Shown piece by piece: positions 15,973 to 24,671 of a stretch of DNA of 64,000 bases. The notes under the pieces were generated by a model. That model was not told the origin of the DNA and made no database searches. It worked only from the letters and a program-made list of their open reading frames with translations. The position numbers and the translations under genes were made by a program. The stretch covers positions 186,001 through 250,000 of the forward strand of contig NZ_JAMHIW010000003.1 in NCBI RefSeq assembly GCF_023896955.1, given 5' to 3'. The DNA comes from Micromonospora sp. RHAY321 (GTDB taxonomy: Bacteria; Actinomycetota; Actinomycetes; Mycobacteriales; Micromonosporaceae). Every line of letters starts with the position of its first letter. Position 1 is the stretch's first letter.

Positions 15973-16935
15973 TCAGTCGGTCAGCGGGGCGGCGTCAGCG
16001 GGCAGCGGGGTGGGCGGCGGTGTGGCGCGGCGGCCGGCCCGGGCGCCGCCGAGCACCACCACCGCGACTCCGACCAGCAGCAACGCCAGCCCCAGCAGCG
16101 CGTACGGGCGGGGCATCTGACCCAGCCAGGCCCAACCGAGCAGAGCGGCGCCGGGCACCTCCAGCAGGATCAGCACGCTCACGGTTGTCGCCGGGATCCG
16201 GTGCAGGGCGTAGTTGAACATCGAGTGGCCGAGCAGTTGGGCGCCGGCCACCAGGGCCAGGATGGCCAGCCAGGTCCGCCCGTCGAAGCCGACGGTCCGG
16301 ACGCCGCCGAGCAGGCAGATGACCAGCAGGATCAGGGCGCAGATCCCGTAGCAGATGGTGGTGTACGTGGTGGTGCTGATGCTGGCCCGGGCCCGCTCGC
16401 CGAAGGCGGTGTAGACGGCGGCGAACAGGCCGCCGGTCACCGCCAGCAGGTCACCGAGGACGGCCCGCCCGGAGATCCCGACGTCCGCGCCGGTGGCGAT
16501 CGCCGCGCCGACGACCGCCACCGCGATGCCGATCCAGACCACCCGGGGCAGCCGGCGGCCCTGGAAGCGGGCGATCAGCCCCTGCCAGACGGGCTGGGTG
16601 GCGACCAGGGCGGTGGCCGTGGCGACCGAGGTGAGCTGCGCGCTCGGCATCCAGGTGGCGAAGTGCGCGGCCAGCGCGACCCCGGAGAGCACGCAGAACA
16701 ACCCCTCCCGGCGACCCACGCCCACGGTCAGGCGGCGGAACTCGGCGCGGCGCCGGGCCAGCGAGAAGGGTCCCAGGACGACCACCGCGAGCAGGTTGCG
16801 CCAGAACGCGATGGCCAGGGCGGGAGCGGCGGCGTAGGCGATCAACGGCGCGGACGACGACACGGCGACCACGGCCAGGCCGACAGCGCCGGTGGTCAGC
16901 GGATCCAAAGGCGGGCGGGGTGAAGGAGAGGGCAC
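15973..16935 (-). CDS. EamA/DMT-family transporter
   Basis: A 320-residue protein with about ten membrane helices in two EamA repeats; the joining loop follows the RGGxRP-like pattern of the family (helices such as LGLAVVAVSSSAPLIAYA and ALALLLVGVAVVVLGG). Early residues FWRNLLAVVVLGP match the EamA entry helix pair. It probably exports metabolites or amino acids. Start: GTG 16935 with GAGGA about ten bases upstream; a TTG at 16944 in the same frame is an alternative. It overlaps nothing and is convergent with the DUF1330-like gene. Confidence 0.85.
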   Translation of the reverse strand: MPSPSPRPPLDPLTTGAVGLAVVAVSSSAPLIAYAAAPALAIAFWRNLLAVVVLGPFSLARRRAEFRRLTVGVGRREGLFCVLSGVALAAHFATWMPSAQLTSVATATALVATQPVWQGLIARFQGRRLPRVVWIGIAVAVVGAAIATGADVGISGRAVLGDLLAVTGGLFAAVYTAFGERARASISTTTYTTICYGICALILLVICLLGGVRTVGFDGRTWLAILALVAGAQLLGHSMFNYALHRIPATTVSVLILLEVPGAALLGWAWLGQMPRPYALLGLALLLVGVAVVVLGGARAGRRATPPPTPLPADAAPLTD

Positions 16936-17040
16936 GGGAAGCAATCCTCACACGGCCGCGAAGCACACGGACCGTCAGCACTCCGTTACGATCACGCGGG
17001 TCCGCGCCGGCGACCCTCGACCGCCCGGAGGCGCTCCCCC

Positions 17041-17748
17041 ATGCCCAGCTACCAGGCGGTGCTGTTCGACTTCTTCGGCACGCTGACCCGTTCGGTGCAG
17101 CGTGGTGCCGCGCACCTCGGCACCGCCGAGCTGCTCGGCTGCCCCACCGACACGCTGACCGAGGTGCTGAACCGTACGTACTACGAACGGGCCACCGGCC
17201 GGCTCGGCAACGCGGAGGCGACCCTGCGCTGGGTGTGCGCCCAGGCCGGCGTACACCCCAGCGACCACGCGCTGCGCGCGGCCGTGGCGTCCCGGCACCG
17301 TGCGGTGCGCGCGGACACCCGGCTGCGGGGCGACGCGGTGCCCGTGCTGGCGGCACTGCGCCAGCGTGGTCTGAGCACCGGTGTGATCAGCGACTGTACG
17401 CACGAGCTGCCGGCATTCCTGCCGCAGCTCGCGATCGCTCCACTGCTCGACGTGCGGGTCTTCTCCGTGCAGGTCGGACTGTGCAAACCGGATCCGGCGC
17501 TCTATCTGACCGCCTGCCAGCGGCTCGGGCTGGCGCCGGATGACTGCCTGTACGTGGGCGACGGCGGCAGCCAGGAGCTGACCGGCGCCGAGCGGGCCGG
17601 GATGACCGCCGTCCGGCTCGCCGCGCCCGACCTCGGCGAGCACATGGTGTTCAACGCCGACCGGGACTGGCGTGGCCCGACGCTCGGCACGCTGCGCGAG
17701 GTGCTCGACGTCGTCGACGCCCAGGTCGTCGGCGCCGGGGCCGGCTGA
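17041..17748 (+). CDS. HAD-superfamily hydrolase
   Basis: A 235-residue HAD phosphatase-type enzyme. Motif I is VLFDFFGTLT with the nucleophile Asp (the second Asp is Phe, as in haloacid dehalogenase-like subgroups), motif II is GVISDCTHE, motif III Lys lies in GLCKPDP and motif IV is YVGDGGSQEL. The cap domain is the C1 helical type between motifs I and II. It should hydrolyse a phosphate ester or related bond with Mg2+; substrate unknown. The ATG follows GGAGG (CGGAGGCGCTCCCCCATG). Confidence 0.9.
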   Translation: MPSYQAVLFDFFGTLTRSVQRGAAHLGTAELLGCPTDTLTEVLNRTYYERATGRLGNAEATLRWVCAQAGVHPSDHALRAAVASRHRAVRADTRLRGDAVPVLAALRQRGLSTGVISDCTHELPAFLPQLAIAPLLDVRVFSVQVGLCKPDPALYLTACQRLGLAPDDCLYVGDGGSQELTGAERAGMTAVRLAAPDLGEHMVFNADRDWRGPTLGTLREVLDVVDAQVVGAGAG

Positions 17749-17769
17749 GGTGTCGGGCCGGGCGTCGGG

Positions 17770-18300
17770 TCAGCGGCGGCGAACCCGGTGCAGGCGGAAC
17801 GGCTTGCGGGTGGCCCGGACCGCCGGAGTGTCCCGGGGCACCTCGGCCTGCGCGTCGGCCGGCAGGTCGGTGCCGGCCAGCGGGTCGCCCGCCGGCGCGA
17901 GCCGGTTCACCGCGCAGCCGTCGGCGGCCCACCGGGCCACCAGGTCGGCGGTCGGGCCGGGCGCGTTGAGCCGCTTGCCCGCGACCAGCGGCGCGGTGGT
18001 GTCCCACGCCTCGGTGCCCGGCTGGACCCGGGTCACCCGGGCGGGCCAGGTGACGATCCGGCCGCCGTGGTCGCCGCGCAGCGTGACCTGCGCTTCGGTC
18101 GCGTCGGCCAGCCCCGGTGCGGCCTGCTCGCCGGGCCCGCTGACCACGTACAACGCGCCCTCCAACGGAGCGCACCAGAGCGCGAGCGCCGGGCCGCCGG
18201 GCACGCTGACCCAGGCCACGGCGGCCTTCTTCATCGCCTCGTCGACCAGTGGCGTGCCACGGGGGGCATCGTCGTCCGTCACACCCGCATTCTCCCGCAT
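17770..18300 (-). CDS. Hypothetical protein, 176 residues
   Basis: ATG 18300 has GGAGG six bases upstream. A soluble beta-rich protein containing AWVSVPGGPALALWCAPLEG, GALYVVSGPGEQ and VTLRGDHGGRIVTWPARV. The strand pattern recalls split-barrel flavin-binding proteins, but no motif proves that. The C-terminus is very basic (KPFRLHRVRRR). It lies 17 bases downstream of the PhzF gene on the same strand and is likely co-transcribed. No function is proposed. Confidence 0.65.
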   Translation of the reverse strand: MRENAGVTDDDAPRGTPLVDEAMKKAAVAWVSVPGGPALALWCAPLEGALYVVSGPGEQAAPGLADATEAQVTLRGDHGGRIVTWPARVTRVQPGTEAWDTTAPLVAGKRLNAPGPTADLVARWAADGCAVNRLAPAGDPLAGTDLPADAQAEVPRDTPAVRATRKPFRLHRVRRR

Positions 18301-18317
18301 GGGCACCTCCGCGCCGG

Positions 18318-19187
18318 TCAGCCCACGAAGGGTGGCACGGCGATCTCGCCCTTGGCCACCGGCACCACCTGGCCGGCGACGGTCGCGCCGACCGCCACGC
18401 CGTTCGCCGCGGTGACCGTGCACGACAGCGCCGACGGACGGTTCATCTCCACCCCCTGGCTCACCGCGTAGCGGGACATCCCCTCCCCGGGCAGCAGGCC
18501 GCTGGCCACCAACCAGACGCCGAGGCCGAGCGCCGCCGAGCCGGTCGCCGGGTCCTCCGGGACGCCGAGGCCCGGCACGAAGACCCGGGCGTGCGCGGTT
18601 TGCGTGGCGCCGTCCCAGGAGAAGACGCTGACGTGCGCCACCCCGTACCGCTCCGCCGCCGCCGGGTTCACCCGTGCCCGGGCCACCGACTCCGGCCGCA
18701 CCGGCAGGTACGGGAACTCCAGCCCGCAGCCGGCGACCCGTGGCGCGGGCCCGGCGTAGTCGTCCGCGACCAGCCCCGCGATCTCCAGCAGCGGCTCCGG
18801 GTCCAGCTCGGGGCCGAGGGTGGCGGCGCCACCGGTCAGTGTCGCGCCGGACTCGGTCACCTCGATCGGCAGCACCCCGGCACCGCACTCCTGGGTGATC
18901 TGCCCCACATCGAACATCCCGCGCCGACGGGCGGTGACCGCCGCGCCGACGCTGGGATGCCCGGCGAACGGCAACTCCTCGACCGGGGTGAAGATCCGGG
19001 CCCGGTAGGTGGCGCCGAACTGGGTCGGGGGCAGCACGAACACCGTCTCGGAGAGGTTGAACTCCAGCGCGAGCGCCTGCATCTGCTCGGTGGCCAACGC
19101 CTCCGCGCCGAACACCACGGCCAGCGGGTTGCCGGCGAACGGGCGGTCGGTGAAGACGTCCACGATCTCGTAGGCCAAGGTCGACAT
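18318..19187 (-). CDS. PhzF-family isomerase/epimerase
   Basis: A 289-residue PhzF-fold protein: IVDVFTDRPFAGNPLAVV, the catalytic Glu in LSETVFV, the TPVEELPFAGHPSVGAA loop and DPATGSAALGLG near the end are all present. The family, including the phenazine enzyme PhzF, uses the Glu as acid/base to isomerise small amino-acid-like substrates; most members have unknown substrates and no phenazine genes are in the window. ATG 19187 begins the fold; a GTG at 19199 in frame is possible. No Shine-Dalgarno is evident, so the transcript may be leaderless. Confidence 0.88.
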   Translation of the reverse strand: MSTLAYEIVDVFTDRPFAGNPLAVVFGAEALATEQMQALALEFNLSETVFVLPPTQFGATYRARIFTPVEELPFAGHPSVGAAVTARRRGMFDVGQITQECGAGVLPIEVTESGATLTGGAATLGPELDPEPLLEIAGLVADDYAGPAPRVAGCGLEFPYLPVRPESVARARVNPAAAERYGVAHVSVFSWDGATQTAHARVFVPGLGVPEDPATGSAALGLGVWLVASGLLPGEGMSRYAVSQGVEMNRPSALSCTVTAANGVAVGATVAGQVVPVAKGEIAVPPFVG

Positions 19188-19220
19188 GTTGATAAACACT
19201 AGGCGCTTAGGCTGGTGCCC

Positions 19221-20507
19221 GTGAGCACGCCGACCCGGGTCTACATCGCCCGCCTCGCCGGAGTCGCCGTCTTCGACCCGAACGGTGACCAGGTGGGCCG
19301 GGTTCGCGACGCCGTGGCCCGGCTGCGGGCGACCAAACGTCCCCCGGAGGTCGTGGGCCTCGTCGCCGAGATGCCGATGCGTCGGCGGATCTTCCTGTCC
19401 ATCAACCGGATCACCTCCATCGACGCGGACGCGGTCGTGCTCGGCTCCGGCACCCTCAACCTGCGGCGCTTCGAGAAGCGCCCGAACGAGCTGTTGGTGC
19501 TCCAGGAGCTGCTGGATCGACGGGTGCAGCTCGACCCGGGCGGGCAGCCCGGAGCGGTGGTGGACGTCGCCATGGAGTGCAGCCGCGGCGGTGAGTGGTC
19601 ACTCACCCGGGTCGCGGTCCGCGAGCAGACCGGCCGGCTCACCCGCCGCGGCCACCTGCACCAGGTGGAGTGGGACCGGGTGCGCGGGCTCAGCGGCATC
19701 GCCGACAACCGGGGTACGGCCAACCTGCTGGCCGTCCTGGAGGACATGCGCCCGGCCGACCTGGCCAACGCCCTGCAGGACCTGCCCGACGCGCGGCGCA
19801 ACGAGGTCGCGGCGGCGCTGGACGACGAGCGCCTCGCCGACGTGCTCAGTGAGCTGCCCGAGCACGACCAGGTGGAGATCCTCGCCGCGCTGGACCGGGA
19901 ACGGGCCGCCGACGTGCTGGAGGAGATGGACCCGGACGACGCCGCGGACCTGCTCAACGAGCTGCCCCCGCCGGAGCAGGACGTGCTGCTGGACCTGATG
20001 GAGCCCGACGAGGCCGACCCGGTGCGCCAACTGCTCAAGTACACGCCCGGCACGGCCGGCAGCGTGATGACCTCGGAGCCGGTCATCCTGCCGCCGGACG
20101 CCACGGTCGCCGAGGCGCTGGCCCGGATCCGGGAGCCGCAGCTCTCCCCCGCCGTCGCCGCCCAGGTCTTCGTGACCCGAGCCCCGCAGAACACGCCGAC
20201 CGGCCGCTACCTGGGCATGGTCCACTTCCAGTCGCTGCTGCGCGAGCCCCCTGCCGACCTGCTGGGGAAGGTGGTGGTCAACGACATCGATCCGCTGCGC
20301 CCGACCACCCCGCTGCCGGAGATCACCCGCCGCATGGCCACCTACGACCTGGTCGCCATGCCGGTGATCGACCGGAACAACCGGCTGGTCGGCGCCGTCA
20401 CGGTGGACGACGTGCTGGACCACTCGCTGCCACGGGACTGGCGGGACCGTGACGCCCTGGGAGCGGCGGGCGCCACCGACCAGGTGTTGGACGGCTCGGA
20501 TGGCTGA
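19221..20507 (+). CDS. MgtE N-domain/CBS protein without a channel domain
   Basis: A 428-residue soluble protein. Residues 1-150 hold PRC-barrel-like repeats (YIARLAGVAVFDPNGDQVG), about 165-280 the MgtE N-terminal superhelix (repeats like LADVLSELPEHDQVEIL and AADVLEEMDPDDAADLL), and about 285-415 two CBS domains (GSVMTSEPVILPPDATV and VAMPVIDRNNRLVGAVTVDD). The five-helix Mg2+ channel of true MgtE is absent. It corresponds to the mycobacterial Rv1232c type. It overlaps the DUF1003 membrane gene by eight bases, so it may be a Mg2+/nucleotide sensor acting on that protein. Start GTG 19221 is favoured over GTG 19215 on similarity. Confidence 0.85.
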   Translation: MSTPTRVYIARLAGVAVFDPNGDQVGRVRDAVARLRATKRPPEVVGLVAEMPMRRRIFLSINRITSIDADAVVLGSGTLNLRRFEKRPNELLVLQELLDRRVQLDPGGQPGAVVDVAMECSRGGEWSLTRVAVREQTGRLTRRGHLHQVEWDRVRGLSGIADNRGTANLLAVLEDMRPADLANALQDLPDARRNEVAAALDDERLADVLSELPEHDQVEILAALDRERAADVLEEMDPDDAADLLNELPPPEQDVLLDLMEPDEADPVRQLLKYTPGTAGSVMTSEPVILPPDATVAEALARIREPQLSPAVAAQVFVTRAPQNTPTGRYLGMVHFQSLLREPPADLLGKVVVNDIDPLRPTTPLPEITRRMATYDLVAMPVIDRNNRLVGAVTVDDVLDHSLPRDWRDRDALGAAGATDQVLDGSDG

Positions 20508-21150
20508 TCAGCGGCGGACCGAACGGCTCGACCAGCCACGTGAGCCGCGGGGGATCAAGCTGCCCCGGTTCGACGCGGAGGCGTTCGGCAGGTGGTCCGA
20601 GGGCATCGCCCGCGGCATGGGCACCGCGAACTTCATCGTCGTCATGACGGTGGTGATCGCGATCTGGTTCGGGTGGAACACGCTCGCCCCCGCACACCTG
20701 CGCTTCGACCCGTACACCTTCACGTTCCTCACCCTGGTGCTGTCGTTGCAGGCCAGCTACGCGGCCCCGTTGATCCTGCTGGCGCAGAACCGGCAGGCGG
20801 ACCGGGACCGGCTGGCGCTGGAGGAGGACCGGCGGCGGGCCACCGCGCAGAAGGCCGACACCGAGTACCTGGCGCGGGAGATCGCCTCGCTGCGGATCGC
20901 GCTGGGCGAGGTCGCCACCCGGGACTTCCTCCGCTCCGAGCTGACCCGGCTGGCCGAGGAGCTGGACGAGGCGGGGCAGCGCCGCCAGCGGTTGGAGCGC
21001 CGCCAGCAGGAGAAGGACAGCCGGCAGGAGAGGCGCGGCCAGCGGCCGACCGACGGCGCAGGGCTGGGTGAGCCCCGCGACGACCTGGACGGCGACTTCA
21101 CCCACGGCTCCCGGCCGGACGGAGTCGCACCCCGCCCGCAGGACGGCTGA
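20500..21150 (+). CDS. DUF1003 membrane protein
   Basis: A 216-residue protein with two helices (about 43-62, NFIVVMTVVIAIWFGWN, and 77-95, FTFLTLVLSLQASYAAPLIL) followed by the DUF1003 hallmark LLAQNRQADRDRLALEEDRR and a long charged coiled-coil tail. Its ATG lies eight bases before the stop of the MgtE-N/CBS gene, so the pair is translationally coupled. Same order as the mycobacterial Rv1232c-Rv1231c pair, from memory of that genome. Function of DUF1003 is unknown; a Mg2+-linked channel role is speculation. Confidence 0.88.
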   Translation: MADQRRTERLDQPREPRGIKLPRFDAEAFGRWSEGIARGMGTANFIVVMTVVIAIWFGWNTLAPAHLRFDPYTFTFLTLVLSLQASYAAPLILLAQNRQADRDRLALEEDRRRATAQKADTEYLAREIASLRIALGEVATRDFLRSELTRLAEELDEAGQRRQRLERRQQEKDSRQERRGQRPTDGAGLGEPRDDLDGDFTHGSRPDGVAPRPQDG

Positions 21151-21237
21151 CCGGGGGGCCGCGTCCGGCCATCGATTCGCTCACACCGTTCCCGGGCAAC
21201 GGCCGGAGCGGATGCCCCGCGACGTAGCATTGCGGGC

Positions 21238-22386
21238 ATGTCAGCACCCGTCAGCACCGTCGAGGACGCGATCCAGGCCGCCCTGGCCACCGTCAACGAC
21301 CCGGAGATCCGCCGGCCCATCACCGAGCTGGGCATGGTCCGCTCCGCCACGATCGGTGCCAGCGGCGTCGTACGGGTCGAGCTGCTGCTCACCGTCGCCG
21401 GCTGCCCGCTCAAGGACAAGCTGCGCACCGACATCACGGCCGCCGTCGCCGCGGTGCCCGGGGTGACCGGGGTGGAGATCGACTTTGGTGTGATGAGCCC
21501 GGAGCAGCGGCAGTCGTTGCAGTCGCAGCTGCGCGGCGGGGGCGCCAGCGAGGAGCCGGTCATCCCGTTCGCCCAGCCCGGCTCGCGGACCCGCGTGTAC
21601 GCGGTGGCCAGCGGCAAGGGCGGCGTCGGCAAGTCCAGCGTGACGGTCAACCTGGCGGCGGCACTGGCCGCCCGCGGGCTCTCCGTGGGCGTGGTCGACG
21701 CGGACATCTACGGCCACTCGGTGCCCCGGATGCTCGGCGCGGACGGCCGGCCGACCCGGGTCGAAGACATGATCATGCCGCCGCAGGCGCACGGCGTGAA
21801 GGTGATCTCCATCGGCATGTTCACCTCGGGCAACGCCGCCGTGGTGTGGCGCGGCCCGATGCTGCACCGGGCGTTGCAGCAGTTCCTGGCCGACGTCTAC
21901 TGGGGCGACCTGGACGTGCTCCTGCTCGACCTGCCCCCGGGCACCGGCGATGTGGCCATCTCGCTGGCCCAGTTGCTGCCCAACTCGGAGATCCTGGTGG
22001 TCACCACCCCGCAGGCCGCCGCCGCCGAGGTGGCGGAGCGGGCCGGTGCGATCGCCCTGCAGACCCACCAGCGGGTGGTCGGCGTCATCGAGAACATGTC
22101 CTGGCTGGAGTTGCCGGACGGCTCCCGCATGGAGATCTTCGGTGCGGGCGGCGGCGCGACGGTCGCCGAGTCGCTGAGCCGGACCATCGGCGCACAGGTG
22201 CCGCTGCTGGGGCAGATCCCGCTGGACACCCGCGTCCGGGAGGCCGGCGACGCCGGCAACCCGATCGTGCTGGCCGAGCCGGAGTCGCCGGCTGCGCAGG
22301 CGCTCGGCAAGATCGCCGACCGGCTGGCGCTGCGTCGTGAGTCGCTGCTCGGCAAGCCGCTCGGCCTCAAGCCCGCCGGACGCTGA
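21238..22386 (+). CDS. mrp: Mrp/ApbC-type Fe-S cluster carrier ATPase
   Basis: A 382-residue protein with an N-terminal MIP18/DUF59 domain (1-90) and a ParA/MinD-type ATPase with Walker A GKGGVGKSS (about 126-134), DADIYGHSVPRMLG and the LLDLPPGTGD Walker B. Such proteins deliver Fe-S clusters to apo-proteins. The segment between NMSWLELPDGS and MEIFGAGGG lacks the CxxC that holds the bridging cluster in ApbC/Nbp35, as in other actinobacterial Mrp proteins. ATG 21238. A hairpin follows. Position next to DUF1003 and TatB genes matches the mycobacterial mrp neighbourhood. Confidence 0.92.
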   Translation: MSAPVSTVEDAIQAALATVNDPEIRRPITELGMVRSATIGASGVVRVELLLTVAGCPLKDKLRTDITAAVAAVPGVTGVEIDFGVMSPEQRQSLQSQLRGGGASEEPVIPFAQPGSRTRVYAVASGKGGVGKSSVTVNLAAALAARGLSVGVVDADIYGHSVPRMLGADGRPTRVEDMIMPPQAHGVKVISIGMFTSGNAAVVWRGPMLHRALQQFLADVYWGDLDVLLLDLPPGTGDVAISLAQLLPNSEILVVTTPQAAAAEVAERAGAIALQTHQRVVGVIENMSWLELPDGSRMEIFGAGGGATVAESLSRTIGAQVPLLGQIPLDTRVREAGDAGNPIVLAEPESPAAQALGKIADRLALRRESLLGKPLGLKPAGR

Positions 22387-22404
22387 GCACCCGTTCCACC
22401 GTTC

Positions 22405-22430
22405 GCCCGCCGGCCCCTGGGTCGGCGGGC
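22405..22430 (+). terminator. Hairpin terminator after mrp
   Basis: GCCCGCCG (22405-22412) pairs with CGGCGGGC (22423-22430) across a ten-base loop, 19 bases after the mrp stop codon and before the convergent tatB gene. Confidence 0.65.
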
Positions 22431-22470
22431 TACGTGCCGGTCAGGTGACGGGCGGGTTCCGACGGGTCGA

Positions 22471-22893
22471 TCAGGTGGCGTCGTCGTAGCTGGCCCGGGG
22501 GGCCGGCGCCGATGGGGTGCCGGTGGCCGTGCCGGACCGGGTGCCGTTCGAGCGCGGGTCCGCGGCGTTGGCCACGTCCTTCAGCTCGTCGTGCACACCG
22601 CCGACGTCCGCGCGCAGGTTGTCGTAGACGCCCTGCAACGGCTTGCGGATCGCGGCCTCGTCCTCCTCGCTGAGGAGGTGCTTGCGGATGAAGGCCTTCG
22701 GGTGCAGATCCTCCAGCTGGATGTCGGTGCCCAACTCCCGGCTCAGGTCACCGGTCGCGTTGCGGGCCATGTTGCGCAGGTTGCGCACCAGCCGCAGGCC
22801 GTCCGTGATGACTGCGGGCAGCCGGTCACCGAAGATCAACAGCGCCAGGAGCAGCAGCGCACCGATCTCCCACCAGTTCAGGTTGTCGAGCAT
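22471..22893 (-). CDS. tatB: Sec-independent protein translocase TatB
   Basis: A 140-residue TatB: one short N-terminal helix (LNWWEIGALLLLALLIFG) followed by the Gly-Pro-like hinge region GDRLPAVI and a long amphipathic helix (TDGLRLVRNLRNMARNATGDL), then an acidic charged tail. TatB works with TatC as the receptor for twin-arginine signal peptides at the membrane; here the hinge residue pair is GD rather than GP. Upstream is htrA on the same strand (76 bases), a linkage conserved in actinomycetes. A Tat-type substrate (DUF1501 protein) is encoded at 30298. Confidence 0.88.
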   Translation of the reverse strand: MLDNLNWWEIGALLLLALLIFGDRLPAVITDGLRLVRNLRNMARNATGDLSRELGTDIQLEDLHPKAFIRKHLLSEEDEAAIRKPLQGVYDNLRADVGGVHDELKDVANAADPRSNGTRSGTATGTPSAPAPRASYDDAT

Positions 22894-22969
22894 CCCGCGG
22901 GCCTCCTCTCGGCGTCAGCAGCAAGACTACGCACGCCGAACGGCTTTCGGGCAGGGGGTGACCCGCCGC

Positions 22970-24439
22970 TCACTTCGCATCGGCGGCCAGTGTGACCGAC
23001 GTGTTCTGCCGGTCGGCGCCGCGCCGGAACTCCACGGTCACCACCGAGCCGGGCGCGAACTTGCGGACCAGGGCGATCAGGTCCGTCGGTTCGGTCATCG
23101 GCCGGCCGTTGAGCTTGGTGATCACATCACCGACCCGCAACCCGGCCCCCGCCGCCGGCCCGGACGGCTCGACCGCGGCCAGCCGTACGCCGCCGCCGGC
23201 ACCCGCGCCCGGGCCGCCGACCTGCGCGCCGATCACCGTCCGCCGGGCCTTGCCGGTGCCGATGATGTCCTGGGTCACCCGCTTGGCCTGGTTGATGGGG
23301 ATGGCGAAGGCGAGCCCGATGTTGCCGGCCTCCTGCCCCTCGGCGACCAGCGACTTGATGGTGGAGTTGACCCCGACCACCCGCCCGGCGCCGTCGACCA
23401 GCGGGCCACCGGAGTTGCCGTGGTTGACGGCGGCGTCGGTCTGGATCGCCGCGTAGTACCGCACCGGACCGCCCGGCTCCCCGGCCTGCATCGTCCGGTC
23501 CAGCGCGCTCACGATGCCGGCCGTGACCGTGTTGGCCAGCGAGAGCGGCGAGCCCATGGCGAGCACCGGATCGCCGACGGCCAGCGCGTCGGAGTCGCCG
23601 AACTCGACCGGCCGCAGCCCCGTCCGGCTCACCTTGATCACCGCGATGTCGGACTCCGGGTCCTGACCGACCAGGGTCGCGGGGGCCGAGGTGCCGTCGT
23701 TGAAGATCACCGAGGCCTTGCCGCTGCCGCCGGCCACCACATGGTCGTTGGTGATCACGTGACCGTCGGCGCTGGCGATGAAGCCGGAGCCCTCACTCGT
23801 CCCGCCGAGGCTGCTCACCCGCACGGTCACCACGCTGGGCAGCACCCGTTCGGCGACCCCGGCCAGCGACTCCGGCTTGCGCTGGGCCAGCGCGGGCGCC
23901 TGCGCCGGCTCCCCGCCGAGCACCGTCCCGGCGGCGCCACCGCGTACCGCGAAGGCGTAGCCCAGCGCGCCGCCGAGCGTGCCGGCCAGCAACGCGGTGA
24001 TCATCGGGATGAGCAGCAGGTGGCGCAGCGTCGGCCGGCCCGGTGCGTCCGGGTCGGTGACCGGCTCGGGCTCGGTGCCGGTGACCACCACCCCGGGCAC
24101 CACCACCGCGGCCGGTGCCGCCGGGTCCCGCCACGGGTCGGCGAGCGCGTCCGACCACCAGGGCGAGGCCGCGGCCGGGCTCGGCGGCGTGGTCGATGCC
24201 GGCCAGGTGGCTGGCTGCTGCGTGGTCGATGCCGGCCAGGTGGCCGGCTGCGCGGCGGTCGGCGGACCGGCCACGGGGGTCGCCCCCGGCAGGCTCCCGG
24301 CCGTCGATGCGTTGCCGGGCGACGCCGCAGGCGCGCTGCCGGCCGCCGGCGCGGTCGGCGACCCCGCCGGCGGGGTCCCTGCCCCGGACGGGGCCGCCGG
24401 AGTCTCACCGCCCCGGCGCCAGTCCCAGCCGTCGGTCAC
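22970..24439 (-). CDS. htrA: HtrA/DegP-type membrane-anchored serine protease with PDZ domain
   Basis: A 489-residue S1C protease. Residues 1-140 are a Pro/Ala/Thr-rich cytoplasmic part with a 10-residue tandem duplication (QPATWPASTT), a membrane helix at about 140-166, and a trypsin-like domain with His233 (TNDHVV), Asp264 (ESDIAVIKV) and Ser343 (HGNSGGPL). A PDZ domain (about 395-489, RVGDVITKLNGRPM) ends the protein. It degrades or refolds damaged exported proteins at the outer face of the membrane. GTG 24439 has GGGAGG at eight bases. In mycobacteria sigE and rseA lie between this gene and the O-methyltransferase; here they do not. Confidence 0.92.
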   Translation of the reverse strand: MTDGWDWRRGGETPAAPSGAGTPPAGSPTAPAAGSAPAASPGNASTAGSLPGATPVAGPPTAAQPATWPASTTQQPATWPASTTPPSPAAASPWWSDALADPWRDPAAPAAVVVPGVVVTGTEPEPVTDPDAPGRPTLRHLLLIPMITALLAGTLGGALGYAFAVRGGAAGTVLGGEPAQAPALAQRKPESLAGVAERVLPSVVTVRVSSLGGTSEGSGFIASADGHVITNDHVVAGGSGKASVIFNDGTSAPATLVGQDPESDIAVIKVSRTGLRPVEFGDSDALAVGDPVLAMGSPLSLANTVTAGIVSALDRTMQAGEPGGPVRYYAAIQTDAAVNHGNSGGPLVDGAGRVVGVNSTIKSLVAEGQEAGNIGLAFAIPINQAKRVTQDIIGTGKARRTVIGAQVGGPGAGAGGGVRLAAVEPSGPAAGAGLRVGDVITKLNGRPMTEPTDLIALVRKFAPGSVVTVEFRRGADRQNTSVTLAADAK

Positions 24440-24671
24440 GTAGGTGCCTCCCAGTCCGTCCCCGGATCCCGCGCCGCGTCGCCCGGCCACGGACCGGCGC
24501 GGTCGCGGCTGACGGGATACCGCCTCCAGGATTGCACGGATGCGCGCGGTGGAGTCAGCGGTTGCCTCCGGTGATCACGAGGGCGGAGGCGCGGCTGCGC
24601 CCCGCAGCGGTCGCCTCTACGCTCACAGTGCCAACCCGCCCCCGCACCACGCACCGTCCCGGAGGTGCCCC

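Noticed and set aside
15892..16923. 343-codon plus-strand frame opposite the EamA transporter
   Set aside because: Gln/Gly/Asp-rich shadow of a clear membrane protein gene; high GC leaves stop-free antisense frames.
18318..19187. PhzF protein as evidence of a phenazine cluster
   Set aside because: No other phz genes are near; PhzF-fold proteins are widespread with unrelated roles.
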